DNA of 64,000 bases from positions 79,543,888-79,607,887 of the forward strand of contig NC_084616.1 of the NCBI RefSeq assembly GCF_033978795.1, given 5' to 3'. Positions 11,018 through 20,105 of this stretch are shown here, piece after piece. A program made the translations under genes and the position numbers. This stretch comes from Nerophis ophidion (taxonomy: Eukaryota > Chordata > Actinopteri > Syngnathiformes > Syngnathidae). The notes under the pieces are model-generated. The model was not told where the DNA came from. It did no database searches and was given only the letters and a program-made list of their open reading frames with translations. Each line of letters begins with the position of its first letter. Position 1 is the stretch's first letter.

Positions 11018-12387
11018 AGGGATGGGAATTTTCCGCGGATCCGCAGAATTCCGCCAATTTTGGCGCTGCCAGGGTCATTTATATAATATAATGCCAATGT
11101 GTGAAGTCACCAGATTGGCTAAGCTCTACTATCAACTGACAACATCAACCAATGACATTGCTCGTTATACGCGTCTGCACGCGTCGTTTGCCGACAATAT
11201 GTAGTCCCTGATCCTCAATTATTGTGAGCGTTTCTGAACTCGTATTCTTATAATATTATATGATATATAATTCGTTATAATAGAAGAGAACAAGATGGCG
11301 CCGGTGTGTCTGGTTCGCCGCTTGCCTCTTAGCACTACTGTCTGTTTTGTGGTTATTTTGACGTGTGTTTTGAGGACCATCGACTCACTTATAGTGTATG
11401 AACGCCAGGAGTTGTTGAGGATAGGGGAGTCAGTACGGTCATGTGAACTTTACAATGCAAGAGACTCTGATGAATTTTTCCGTGCTAATGCCAACCTACC
11501 CGAGTGCTTCCGTCGGGTGAACACGCCGCTGCCCAGGAAGCGGAAATGCCGAGGATTGCGATCCAGCCGACTGGTAAAAGTGAAAGCTTGGTTGGGACAT
11601 CCTGACGCGGTGAAGATCTCTGCACTTCCCCTGGAGTACAGCAACTGTTTTGGTCGCTATTTGTCGCGTCGGGCACTTCGACTGGTCGGCGGGACAGCGG
11701 GAAGATCCCTGCGCGCTGCGCCCTCTTCGCTCATCTCACCGGGGCTCAGGTGGCGTGTCCCTGGCTAATATTCGGCCTCAGTGCTTATATTGCAAGGACA
11801 TTGTGAACTATGGATCTCGGGGAAAGGTGGCACTCTTTGACCACGCAAAATCGGCAAGGCATCTAAGTAAAGTGAGTTTACGGAGAAGTAATTTTTCACT
11901 GGGATCTGCCTTCAAGCTGAAGTCAAACATCGTCACAAATGCAGCCTCAAATCAACTATCGAAGCCTCCCACCTCCGACTCGGCTCCACTCATACCAATC
12001 TACGACAGAAGAGTCCACTCAGAGATACAATACACGATCTTATGTATTTCAAAATTTTTATATTTTGAATTGTGGTTAATCCATTTGTTGGCCTATTTTT
12101 GTCTATAATCCAAAAGTGTGCAAGAATTTGATATATGTGTAAACTTGTATACGTAAATTTCATCACATGGTACATTTTTATGAAAATATTTGCTAATAAA
12201 TGTGAAATTTTGGTCAGGAGAATATTGTTAGATTTTGACTCAAAATAGCAGGAAATGCATCCTAAACTAACACAGATTTCAAAATTTCTAAGTGCATTCG
12301 GTGTGGCCACCGCGCGGCCTTCCGCAAAGCGGTGTTTGAGGATAAAAAATATTTCAGCTGATTTTGTAAATCTTCATTCCCATCCCT
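11018..12387 (+). mobile_element. DNA element (hAT-like ends) carrying coding remnants
   Basis: Ends are aggg atggg aatt on the left and attcccatccct on the right, an inverted terminal repeat of about 12 bp. The 8-bp flanks are agggaacc (11010-11017) and ggggaacc (12388-12395), 7 of 8 identical. The interior has two coding-like segments. From 11295, MAPVCLVRRLPLSTTVCF, then IVYERQELLRIGESV and PRKRKCRGLRSSRLVKVKAW, looks like the leader of a fish LINE ORF. In another frame near 11776-11880, PQCLYCKDIVNYGSRGKV continues to DHAKSARH, a C-x2-C ... H-x5-H finger as in transposase DNA-binding domains. No complete transposase is present, so it is non-autonomous. Confidence 0.6.
11295..11768 (+). 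pseudogene. LINE-ORF-like leader fragment (157 aa) inside DNA element
   Basis: Open frame of 157 codons with Met in the context aacaagATGG. It has a hydrophobic start and then IVYERQELLRIGESVRSCEL, with a basic PLPRKRKCRG motif around residue 88. Fish LINE ORFs often open with a 'Y-x-R-x-x-LL-x-I' motif and then a basic Arg/Lys cluster, so I read this as a captured or truncated LINE leader rather than a host gene. The downstream endonuclease and reverse transcriptase are absent. Function unlikely. Confidence 0.45.
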
Positions 12388-12503
12388 GGGGAACCCATGC
12401 TGTCACGGGGAGAACATGCAAACGCCACACAGAAAGATCCTGAGCCGGGGATTAAACTCAGGACTACTCAGGACCTTCGTATTGTGAGGCACATGCACTA
12501 ACC

Positions 12504-12946
12504 CAGGGATAGGGTACCTATGGCTCTAGAGCCAGATGTGGCTCTTTTGATGACAGCACCTGGCTCTCAGATAAATTTTAGCTGATATTGCTTAACACGG
12601 TAAGTAATGAATAATTCCGCTGGTAATCACAGTGTCAAAAATAACGTTCAAAATATAAAACATTCTCATGCATTTTAATCCATCCATCCGGTTTCTACCG
12701 CACCTGTTCAAGAAGTCGCAATAACGGTAGGAAGTATTTTATTTGTTGTTGGTTAGCTTCAGAATAACAATGTTATTAAGAAGAATAAAATACTTATTAT
12801 ACTCTAAAAATGTTGGTCTTACTTAAAAATGCACGCATTTAGTTGTATTCAGTGTTAAAAAAATATATTATATGGCTCTCACGGAAATACTTTTTAAAAT
12901 ATTCGGCTTGTGTGGCTCTCTCAGCCAAAAAGGTTCCCGACCCCTG
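12504..12946. mobile_element. hAT MITE with perfect 8-bp TSD
   Basis: 443-bp element starting cagggatagggtacctatgg and ending aaaaaggttcccgacccctg, flanked by cactaacc on both sides (12496-12503 and 12947-12954). It includes the phrase tggctct repeated near both ends. Non-coding. It is inserted in the head of the minus-strand SINE. Confidence 0.9.
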
Positions 12947-13079
12947 CACTAACCCCTGTAACCACCGTGCTGCCCCTATGAGAGTGATAGAAATAAATAT
13001 CATACAATAAAAGCAGCACCATCTGCTGGATCTAGCTGCATCTGATTGTTATTATTATCCACATGATGGTTCCCCTCAC

Positions 13080-13545
13080 ATGTTACACTGACAGCAGTCG
13101 TCGTGTACGCACTGGGGGGGGGGGTCTTCCTCCTCCTCCTCCCCTGCTTCACATGCTTGATATTCAAAGCGGCGTGTCTGCTGCCTCGCAGTAAGTTGCA
13201 CCCGTGTTTATTATGGCGCAGCCACACTGAGGGCGGGGGTGGTGGGGGCAGTGATTTCCGTCTCTTGCGTGCGTGTGTCCGCGCTTCTGGTTGGCCGCGC
13301 GCGTCTCTGCGAGGTCGCGGCACATGCTCAGTGTCGTCCCCGGCAAACAGCGAGGCGAGCTCGGCGGCGCCGTGCACTGTGTGCGCTTCGCAGGCGGAGG
13401 TCACGACTCAGTCAGCGCATGCCTCTCCATTTTGAGCGACCCGCACACATAAGGTGGGAGAGGGGCTGTCCTGCACACCGCGCACTGTCACCCAGAAAAG
13501 GGGGGGCTCCATGGCCGACATGGACGACTTGTTCAGCCCACGGAG
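13080..13545 (+). promoter_or_regulatory. CpG island / candidate intronic rere promoter
   Basis: A sharply GC- and CpG-rich block inside an AT-rich intron. CpG dinucleotides are dense from about 13240 to 13500 (runs such as ggccgcgcgcgtctctgcg). A GC box (gggcgggg) lies near 13231 and poly-G tracts near 13113 and 13500. I see no TATA box at a suitable distance from the ATG at 13511. The layout is that of a vertebrate CpG-island promoter feeding the exon 13511-13545. The sequence is not recognisable as any of the repeat families in the window, and a CT microsatellite (about 13598-13628) follows the donor. Confidence 0.55.
13511..13545 (+). CDS. rere: putative alternative first coding exon of rere (BAH-less isoform)
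   Basis: Short coding segment reading MADMDDLFSPR plus two bases (AG) of a split Arg codon, followed by a consensus donor (cggag|gtaagg). An in-frame TGA at 13433-13435 and no ATG between make 13511 the first Met of the frame. Its Kozak context is weak at -3 (T), whereas the second Met at 13520 has G at -3 and G at +4. The splice phase matches exon 24037, so the joined product would run MADMDDLFSPR-R-RLNSTQGEIRVG. That would be a RERE form with ELM2, SANT and downstream domains but no BAH. It lies at the end of a CpG-rich, TATA-less block in otherwise AT-rich DNA. What I see is the ORF, donor, phase and CpG island; use as an alternative start is inference. Confidence 0.6.
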
Positions 13546-13953
13546 GTAAGGTGTGCGCCCTGGAGCTGCTACTAGCTAGGCAGCGTTGATGCCGCTTGCT
13601 CTCTCTCTCTCTCAATATGTCTCTCTCTTTATTTGTTTTGGATGCATTTCCACATATGATGCTATTGTAGTCGTCATGCAGGCACGCGTGTATTTCCACG
13701 AGCAAACGTGGCTCCATTTTGTTTACAATCAGATGACATGGCGCTCACTAGCAGCATGAGAGCAGAGTCTGCTGCTGCCCGAAAAAGCTCGACTTCCACT
13801 CCGGTCCAAATCATTTTTAAATACCGCCGAGTTGGCTCTTGTTTGTTCTGTGCTGCAATTATATGTCAGTGTGCCACAGACTCGCGCCGCCATTGGTTGA
13901 ATTTGATAAAGGGGCGGGGCTACCCCTGATTACACACAGAGAAACGACTATTG

Positions 13954-14092
13954 TCATCCATCCATCCATTTCTACCGCTTGTCCCTTTTTCGGGTGGGGG
14001 TGCTGGAGCCTATCTCAGCTGCATTCGGGTGGAAGGCGGGGTACACCCTGGGACAAGTCGCCCTCTCATCACAGGGCCAACAGATATGTTAA
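13954..14092 (-). repeat. GGATGG-tailed SINE fragment, minus strand
   Basis: Begins catccatccatccatttcta, continues with cctatctcagctgcattcgg and gtacaccctgggacaagtcg, and stops after cagggccaacagatatg. It is a 5'-truncated copy. Between 13546 and 13953 is unique intron with a CT microsatellite at 13598-13628. Confidence 0.75.
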
Positions 14093-14148
14093 TTGTAATT
14101 ACTATGTAATTATCATATAATTACTATGTAATCATATGATTAACAACT

Positions 14149-14271
14149 CCATCCATCCATCTTCTTCCGCTTATCCAAGGTCTGGTCGCGGGCCCAGCAG
14201 CCTAAGCAGGGAAGCCCAGACTTCCCTCTCCCCATCCACTTTGTCCAGCTCCTCCCGGGGGATCCCGCGGC
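14149..14271 (-). mobile_element. 5'-truncated RTE/I-like LINE, 3' end only, with TSD
   Basis: Reverse-oriented LINE tail: tccatccatccatcttcttc, then cgcttatccaaggtctggtc and agcctaagcagggaagccca. It is the same family as 49783-53129. It is flanked by gattaacaact at 14138-14148 and 14272-14282, an 11-bp target duplication. This shows that this LINE family integrates by target-primed reverse transcription and was recently active here. Confidence 0.85.
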
Positions 14272-14390
14272 GATTAACAACTAAGAATTGAAAACAATTA
14301 ACAACTACGAATAATTTTTATATATGTATATATTTTTTTTTTTTTGGGACATCCAGCATCAGAAATTTTATATCCATTACATCATATTTA

Positions 14391-15208
14391 CCGTTTTTTT
14401 CATAGTTTGGCCAGGTTTGCAACATGTACTCCAGAGCGACTTATGTGTAAAATCATTAACACATTACCGTAAAATATCAAATAATATTATTTATCTCATT
14501 AGCGGAAGAGACCAAGAAAATCTCAGCAATCGTCACGCACACGTCAACCAATAAGAATTCGGCGGGGGAGGGTCATGGCAGAAGTGCCTTGTGGGTCATG
14601 GAATGCTAACTGCTGTATGCTATATGCTACTGCCGTAGCTATTAAAATGGATCATTTCATCGTTGGTGGTGACTAATAAAAACTGAGAAGAGAATGGCTG
14701 AACAAAAATTGGACCAAAAAGGAAATCATGTACTGCAGATTACAAGCTGGACGTAGTGAAATATGCAGCAGAAAACGACAAGAGGAAGCGGCGCATACCT
14801 TTAAAGTTGGCAGAGTTGTTTAGAAGCGACATCGAGGAAGAAGATTTCATCGAATTTAGCAATTAGGAGTGACAAACTGTTTGGTAAACGTATAGCATGT
14901 TCTATATGCTATAGTTATTTAAATGACTCTAATCATAATATGTTACGTTAACATACCAGGCACCTTCTCAGTTGGTTATTTATGCGTCATATAACGTACA
15001 CTTATTCAGCCTGTTGTTCACTATTCTTTATTTATTTTAAATTGCCTTTCAAATGTCTATTCTTGGTGTTGGATTTTATCAATAAATTTCCCCCAAAAAT
15101 GCGATTTATACTCCACTGCGACGTATATATGTTTTTTTCCTTCTTTATTATGCATTTTCGGCCGGTGCGACGTATACACCGGAGCGATTTATAATCCGAA
15201 AAATACGG
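14391..15208 (+). mobile_element. pogo-like element with transposase N-terminal remnant
   Basis: Termini ccgtttttttcatagtttgg and ccgaaaaatacgg are flanked by TA (14389-14390 and 15209-15210). Both ends carry gcgactt/gcgattta motifs. Internally, near 14733-14866, a frame reads CTADYKLDVVKYAAENDKRK followed by RIPLKLAELFRSDIEEEDF. This resembles the start of pogo/Tigger-type (CENP-B-like) DNA-binding transposases. The remaining transposase is missing. Related elements are at 30036-31553 and 33657-34488. Confidence 0.65.
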
Positions 15209-15616
15209 TACATAAATCATATTTCTGTTGTCTGCCCTAAATGTCAACATTTTTTTTGGGTTTATATCCCAACAATGCCACACCCCTCCCACGACCCAAA
15301 AGAATGAAATGGCAAGAAACCAAAATGATAATATTTACAGATAAACCAATTAAACAAAGGAAAAACTAATACTTTTTTTAAGAATAATTTTTAAAGTTTA
15401 TGTGGGAATTTAAAAAATAAAATACTGTTTTACCTTTTGATGAATCAATATTTTTGGCGTTTTTATGTTCCATTGCTTCTTGTGTACTTATAAGATTAAA
15501 CTATAATAATACGCTAACAAATCAACATTTTAAAAAACAAACCTTTTAGAGGACAATTCCCTGAATTTCTTAGTGACGAATAAAATTAATATTATTAATT
15601 AATAATATTATTGTTC

Positions 15617-15810
15617 GCGGGGGTGCTGGGGCATATCTCAGCTGCATTCGGGCGGAAGGAGAGGTACTCCCTGGACAAGTCGCATCTCATCGCAAGGTCA
15701 AGCTACACTGACAGACAACATTCACACACGAGGGCCAATTTTTAATGTTGCCAATCAACCTATCCCCAGGTCGGTATGAGCGGTAGAAAATAAATGGATG
15801 GATGGAATAA
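15617..15810 (-). repeat. GGATGG-tailed SINE fragment, minus strand
   Basis: Contains tatctcagctgcattcgggc, ccctggacaagtcgcatctc and ccaatcaacctatccccagg. Its end has an odd join to gagcggtagaaaataaatgg, a tail in the opposite orientation, so it is internally rearranged. Confidence 0.65.
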
Positions 15811-15870
15811 TAATTGGTTTGGATGGATGGACTAAATTGACCATTCACGCTTTGGAAAACTCTGGGTACA

Positions 15871-16312
15871 TAGTGTTGTCCCGATACCAATATTTTGGTA
15901 CTGGTACCATAATTATTTTAATACTTTTGGATACTTTTCTAAATAAAGGGGACACCCAAAAAATGCATTATTGGCTTTATTTTAACAAAAAATCTTACGG
16001 TACATTAAACATATCTTTCTTATTGCAATTTTGTCCTTAAATAAAATAGTGAACTGCTGACATATGCAGTAACATATTATGTAATTTATCGTTTTATTAT
16101 TTTGTCAAAATGATTAAGGACAAGTGGTGGAAAATGAATTATTAATCTACTTGTTCATTTACTGTTAATATCTGGTTTATGTTCTCTTTTACCATGTTCT
16201 ATCTACACTACTGAGGGGTGGCGAACTGGTACATTTCAGAGGGGGTATATTACTGAATATGATTCATCGGTATCGCGGTACTATACTAATACCGGTATAC
16301 AGTACAACCCTA
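15871..16312. mobile_element. hAT-like MITE with 'gttgtcccgatacc' ends
   Basis: Left end tagtgttgtcccgatacc and right end ggtatacagtacaaccctag are inverted. Direct repeats gtaca (or gtacatag, if the terminal TAG is counted) flank it. A terminal fragment of the same family is at 27330-27405 (ggtatcgggacaaccct). Non-coding. Confidence 0.7.
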
Positions 16313-17150
16313 GTACATAGTCATTTGTACTTACTTCCCTTAAGTTGTGCTGCCTTGAGCTGTTTAAATTGTGATTTGTGCGATTAGTTTTTCCACTTGT
16401 TAGATATTATTATACAGGCCAATCTTAGTTCACCCTACCCCCCATTTTGCTCCGAATTAAACTAAAATGTTCTGTTGTTTGTGCTGTTATTACTGTTTGT
16501 GCTGCTATTATTTTTGAGCTATTAAACATGTATCCTCTGACAAAAACATCATCCAGCCCAATCACTTAATTCAAATAGAGGAAAACATTTTCTGTATCTT
16601 TTGTGACGCCAAAAATGTTTTTGTATAAAAGTGCTTATCCAAACTATGATAAATCATTAAAGACTTTATTTTGTCCTTTTTATCAGGAGATCTCAAACGG
16701 CTACAGGTTCCAAAAAGATTTTTTAAAACGGTAGAAAGGGGTAATAAAAACTCTACAAGCCTAGTTAAGATTTTCTTCTTAATTTATAAAGATTTTTCAA
16801 ACAGATGAGTCATCCGGTTGTTGCGAGAACCGGCTCTCAAGGTTCCGTTTTCTGGGAATCAGTTTTGTTAACCATTTCCTTATGAATGGCTGTGGGCACG
16901 CATAACGTCACCACGGCGCCGATCAGCAGCACAGACGTCAGAATTATTCAGGAGAAAGGAATACAACAGGGAAACTTGCAATATTTGCGTATTGGATATC
17001 TCATCACTTTGAAAAAATACTAGCAGAAACATTAGCAGACACAGCATGTGATACTGTTAAATGAATGATATGTTTTTGATCCCCTCCGAGATGTAGGTGA
17101 ATCACCACCACCAGCGGTTGCAAAGTCAGCACATTGTCTGCTCCTTAATA
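16313..17150. other. intronic stretch without recognised element
   Basis: AT-rich sequence with a moderately GC-rich patch at 16905-16935. I see no ORF with domain features and no terminal repeats. Confidence 0.4.
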
Positions 17151-17680
17151 CTGTAGGTCAGTGGTCCCCAACCTTTTAGTATCCACGGACCGTTCAACGC
17201 TTAATAATTTGTCCCGCGGCCCGGGTGTCACATCTATGGATCATGTTTTGTTTTGTCATGTTATATTTTTGATTTTGGACAATCAGTCAGGTTTTGCACT
17301 TCCTGGTTTTGTTTGTTTCCATGCCAACCTCATTAGTTTTCACCTGTCACGTCCCTGTTCTCAGCCTCACCTGTTTTCACTAATCATCACAACTATTTAA
17401 GTCACTCTTTTTCTTGTCTTCGTCCTGGGATGATCACACACTCACACGCACCCTACCCTTGCTGTACAAACTTTTACGTCCTGTCCACAGTTCCATGCCG
17501 AGTAAGTTTATGTATTTATGCCACAGTGCTATTTTTGTTCTGTCTGTTCATAGTTCATTCATGCCAATCGAGCAAGTGTTTTTGTTTCCTGTTTGTATTT
17601 TGTAGCCAAGTTTTATACCTCCTTGTGAGCGCCCTTAGTTTGATTATTTTTGATTATAGTGTTTGTTTATTTAATAAATC

Positions 17681-19474
17681 ATGTACTTACATTCATGCCT
17701 GACTCGTCCCAAATCATCATTGCATCGAGGAAGCACAAACATCCACAGCCCAAGCATGACAGAAAGATCCCAGCATAAGAGCTCCTTCGCAGATGATCTT
17801 TTGGACGAGGCTTCGTTGGCGGTGCTGCGCGCTAAGGAGGAGGAAACGCTCCGCTATTCCTCCATGGTGCTCAAAGATATGATGTGGGGGCCAAATGGCA
17901 AATTGGTGCCAATAACATCCATTTGGTCCGAAGATTACGCCATGCCGTCTTCCCGGAAGCGTCACCCTCAACGAAGGACGTTGGGGAAGGCTTCCAGGTG
18001 CGGAAAGGAAGCGTCGCGCCAGCAAGCTCCTCCCACTCAGGGCGGAAGTGGACCGCAAGCTGCCCGGACTCTCCATGACAACGTCACGCCACCGTCAACA
18101 GACATCACAGACCAGGATTTTTTTTTCAAATCTTTCACAGTTAATCACCCACCTCCATCAGAAAACTCAGACCCCATAGCAATGATAAATCATTACCAAA
18201 AAATTATTTTGAACATTAGAGCACATGAATCACAGCCATCCAAAGTTCATGCCACGCCCCCCAGGACTCAAGCCCCCCCCAAGCCACACATTTTTTTTTC
18301 TGACCAAACCAATACAATCAATGAAAAACAAAAATATGGACAATGTAAAGAGGAAGATTCTGCCCTCCTCCTCACCTCCCTCCACCTTCCCCAAAAGACT
18401 TTTCCAGCTCACGTTGAGAGTGTCTGGGAGTCACTCCTTGAGGGGGGGGCTGGGGCTGGGAGTTTGTTGGTTGATTCTCCCCAGTGTATTGCCAAGCCAC
18501 AGCGACCAGCAAGTTCCCCACTTCCAGTTTTTCAACCTGCCAAGCCACAGCGGCCAACACGGCCACCTCCTCCAGTCTTTCAGCCTGCTAAGCCGCAGCT
18601 TCCAGCGAGGCCACCTGCACCAAGATCAAGTCCACGTCCAGCTCCAAGATCAAGTCCACGTCCAGCACCAAGATCAAGTCCACGTCCAGCACCAAGATCA
18701 AGTCCACGTCCAGCACCAAGATCAAGTCCACGTCCAGCACCAAGATCAAGTCCACGTCCAGCACCAAGATCAAGTCCACGTCCAGCACCAAGATCAAGTC
18801 CACGTCCAGCACCAAGATCAAGTCCACGTCCAGCACCAAGATCAAGTCCACGTCCAGCTCCAAGCCCAAGTCCACGTCCAGCTCCAAGCCCAAGTCCACG
18901 TCCAGCTCCAAGTCCACGTCCATGCCAAAGTCCAAGTCCACGACGCCAAGTGCCCCCAGTGGCAGCTCCACGTCGAAGCCAAGCGCCACCAGTGGCAGCT
19001 CCACATCGAAGCCAAGCGCCGCCAGTGGCAGCTCCACGACCAAGTCCACGTCGACCGCCAAGTCCAAGTCCACGTCGACCGCCAACACCTGCCACGATGA
19101 CGACGCGCCCGCCTCCTTGTTGGCCACGGAAGTGGCTGCTACGTGGGTGTCCACCACGCCAAAGATGCCGACCTCGTCGGCCACAATTATGGCCACTACG
19201 TGGTCGTCCGCCACGCCAAGGGGGTTGTCCGCCACGCCAAGGGGGTCAGCAACGGATATGGCCGTTCCCGGGTCGCCCACCTCGGTCCTCCACGCGTCGC
19301 CACCACCTGACCTTGCCCCGTTGGATACGGGGACACGTGGTTTGGCGATCCACCACCATGTCCCCCTCCCGCCCTCCCATGACTCTCGATCATAGTTTTG
19401 TTTTGTTTTTTGTTTTGGACATCTGGGAGCTGTCTTGCATCGAGGAAGAACAAACATCCACAGCCCAAGCATGA
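17681..19474 (+). CDS. transposon-borne proline/serine/arginine-rich ORF, 597 aa
   Basis: Uninterrupted 597-codon frame; the Met at 17756 (MTERSQHKSSFADDLLDEAS) is the more plausible start, giving 572 aa. The N-terminal ~130 residues are non-repetitive, with an acidic/hydrophobic helix (DDLLDEASLAVLRAKEEETL). A Ser/Pro/Gln linker follows. Ten PAPRSSPR and two PAPSPSPR repeats (18620-18907, 24-bp units) come next, then Pro-rich sequence and a hydrophobic end (FVLFFVLDIW). I do not recognise the family. It lies inside a hAT-ended element, so it is probably a mobile-element gene rather than host coding. The repeats make other frames and the opposite strand open too; those are shadows. Expression is unknown. 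Confidence 0.5.
   Translation: MYLHSCLTRPKSSLHRGSTNIHSPSMTERSQHKSSFADDLLDEASLAVLRAKEEETLRYSSMVLKDMMWGPNGKLVPITSIWSEDYAMPSSRKRHPQRRTLGKASRCGKEASRQQAPPTQGGSGPQAARTLHDNVTPPSTDITDQDFFFKSFTVNHPPPSENSDPIAMINHYQKIILNIRAHESQPSKVHATPPRTQAPPKPHIFFSDQTNTINEKQKYGQCKEEDSALLLTSLHLPQKTFPAHVESVWESLLEGGAGAGSLLVDSPQCIAKPQRPASSPLPVFQPAKPQRPTRPPPPVFQPAKPQLPARPPAPRSSPRPAPRSSPRPAPRSSPRPAPRSSPRPAPRSSPRPAPRSSPRPAPRSSPRPAPRSSPRPAPRSSPRPAPRSSPRPAPSPSPRPAPSPSPRPAPSPRPCQSPSPRRQVPPVAAPRRSQAPPVAAPHRSQAPPVAAPRPSPRRPPSPSPRRPPTPATMTTRPPPCWPRKWLLRGCPPRQRCRPRRPQLWPLRGRPPRQGGCPPRQGGQQRIWPFPGRPPRSSTRRHHLTLPRWIRGHVVWRSTTMSPSRPPMTLDHSFVLFFVLDIWELSCIEEEQTSTAQA
18620..18907 (+). repeat. 24-bp coding minisatellite, 12 units
   Basis: Twelve tandem 24-bp units of the form ccaagatcaagtccacgtcc + agca. 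Ten encode PAPRSSPR and the last two PAPSPSPR. Units are almost identical, which indicates recent expansion or homogenisation. The length is a multiple of three, so copy-number changes keep the frame. Confidence 0.95.
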
Positions 19475-20105
19475 CACCGGGGGGAGGTGTGGGAGAATCC
19501 TTTTATTTTTTTCTTTGTCCTGAAAAAGGGACGTTTTTGTCATGAAAAAGGGAGGTTAAGTGAATATTGTGTTTTTTATGTTGATTTAATAAAAAATAAA
19601 AAAAATATGTATTTATTTATTTTTTTAATAAAAATTAATAAAAAATTCTTCTGCGGCCCGGTGGTTGGGGACAACTGCTGTAGGTGACTAACAAACTAAC
19701 ACTGCCATAATGTTAAAACAAGCTATTATTAACTGTAAACATGAAATGAATATGTTTCTCATGCATCGCATGACAAGACCGCATCTGCATGCCAACTTCC
19801 AAGAGGTGTCCTCCACAGCTGGAGACATCGTGATTAGTCTTAAATATCGTGAATGCTTTCTAAAAAAGCGGAAACGTCTAATATTTAGCAAAAATAATGG
19901 TTAATTTTCATCGTTGATGGTTGAAAAATTGTACAGTGTACAGTTCACCTTGACTTGCTTATATTTGTCTTTGACTGACATATTTGTACTTACTTTTGAG
20001 TGCTAAGCATATACACTGTGTATATATATAGTCACGATCAAAAGCTTACATACACTTGTAAAGAACATAATGTTATGGCGGTCTTGAGTTTCCAATGCTT
20101 TCTAC

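Larger units (their letters stand above)
10789..12975 (-). mobile_element. GGATGG-tailed SINE split by two later insertions
   Basis: Minus-strand SINE whose tail and body lie at 10789-11017 and whose head lies at 12388-12503 and 12955-12975 (ccaccgtgctgcc). Two DNA elements have inserted: 11018-12387 and 12504-12946, each with identifiable target duplications. Removing both restores a nearly continuous SINE, which dates the insertions as younger than the SINE. Confidence 0.8.
17159..19677 (+). mobile_element. hAT-ended composite element carrying a long ORF
   Basis: Left end cagtggtccccaacctttta and right end ggttggggacaactg are inverted hAT-type termini. The 8-bp target duplication ctgtaggt is perfect (17151-17158 and 19678-19685). 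Inside is a proline-rich ORF (17681-19474) bounded by two near-identical 40-bp direct repeats containing gaggaag-acaaacatccac (about 17722-17761 and 19437-19477). The 5' part (17280-17700) is AT-rich and could contain the element's promoter. No hAT transposase is present, so the element depends on transposase supplied in trans. Confidence 0.85.

Noticed and set aside
18580..19472. Long minus-strand ORFs (171 and 294 aa) and a plus-strand 291-aa ORF over the 24-bp repeats
   Set aside because: They are frame shadows of the minisatellite: a 24-bp unit without stops in several frames opens all of them. Only the 17681-19474 frame has a non-repetitive N-terminus.
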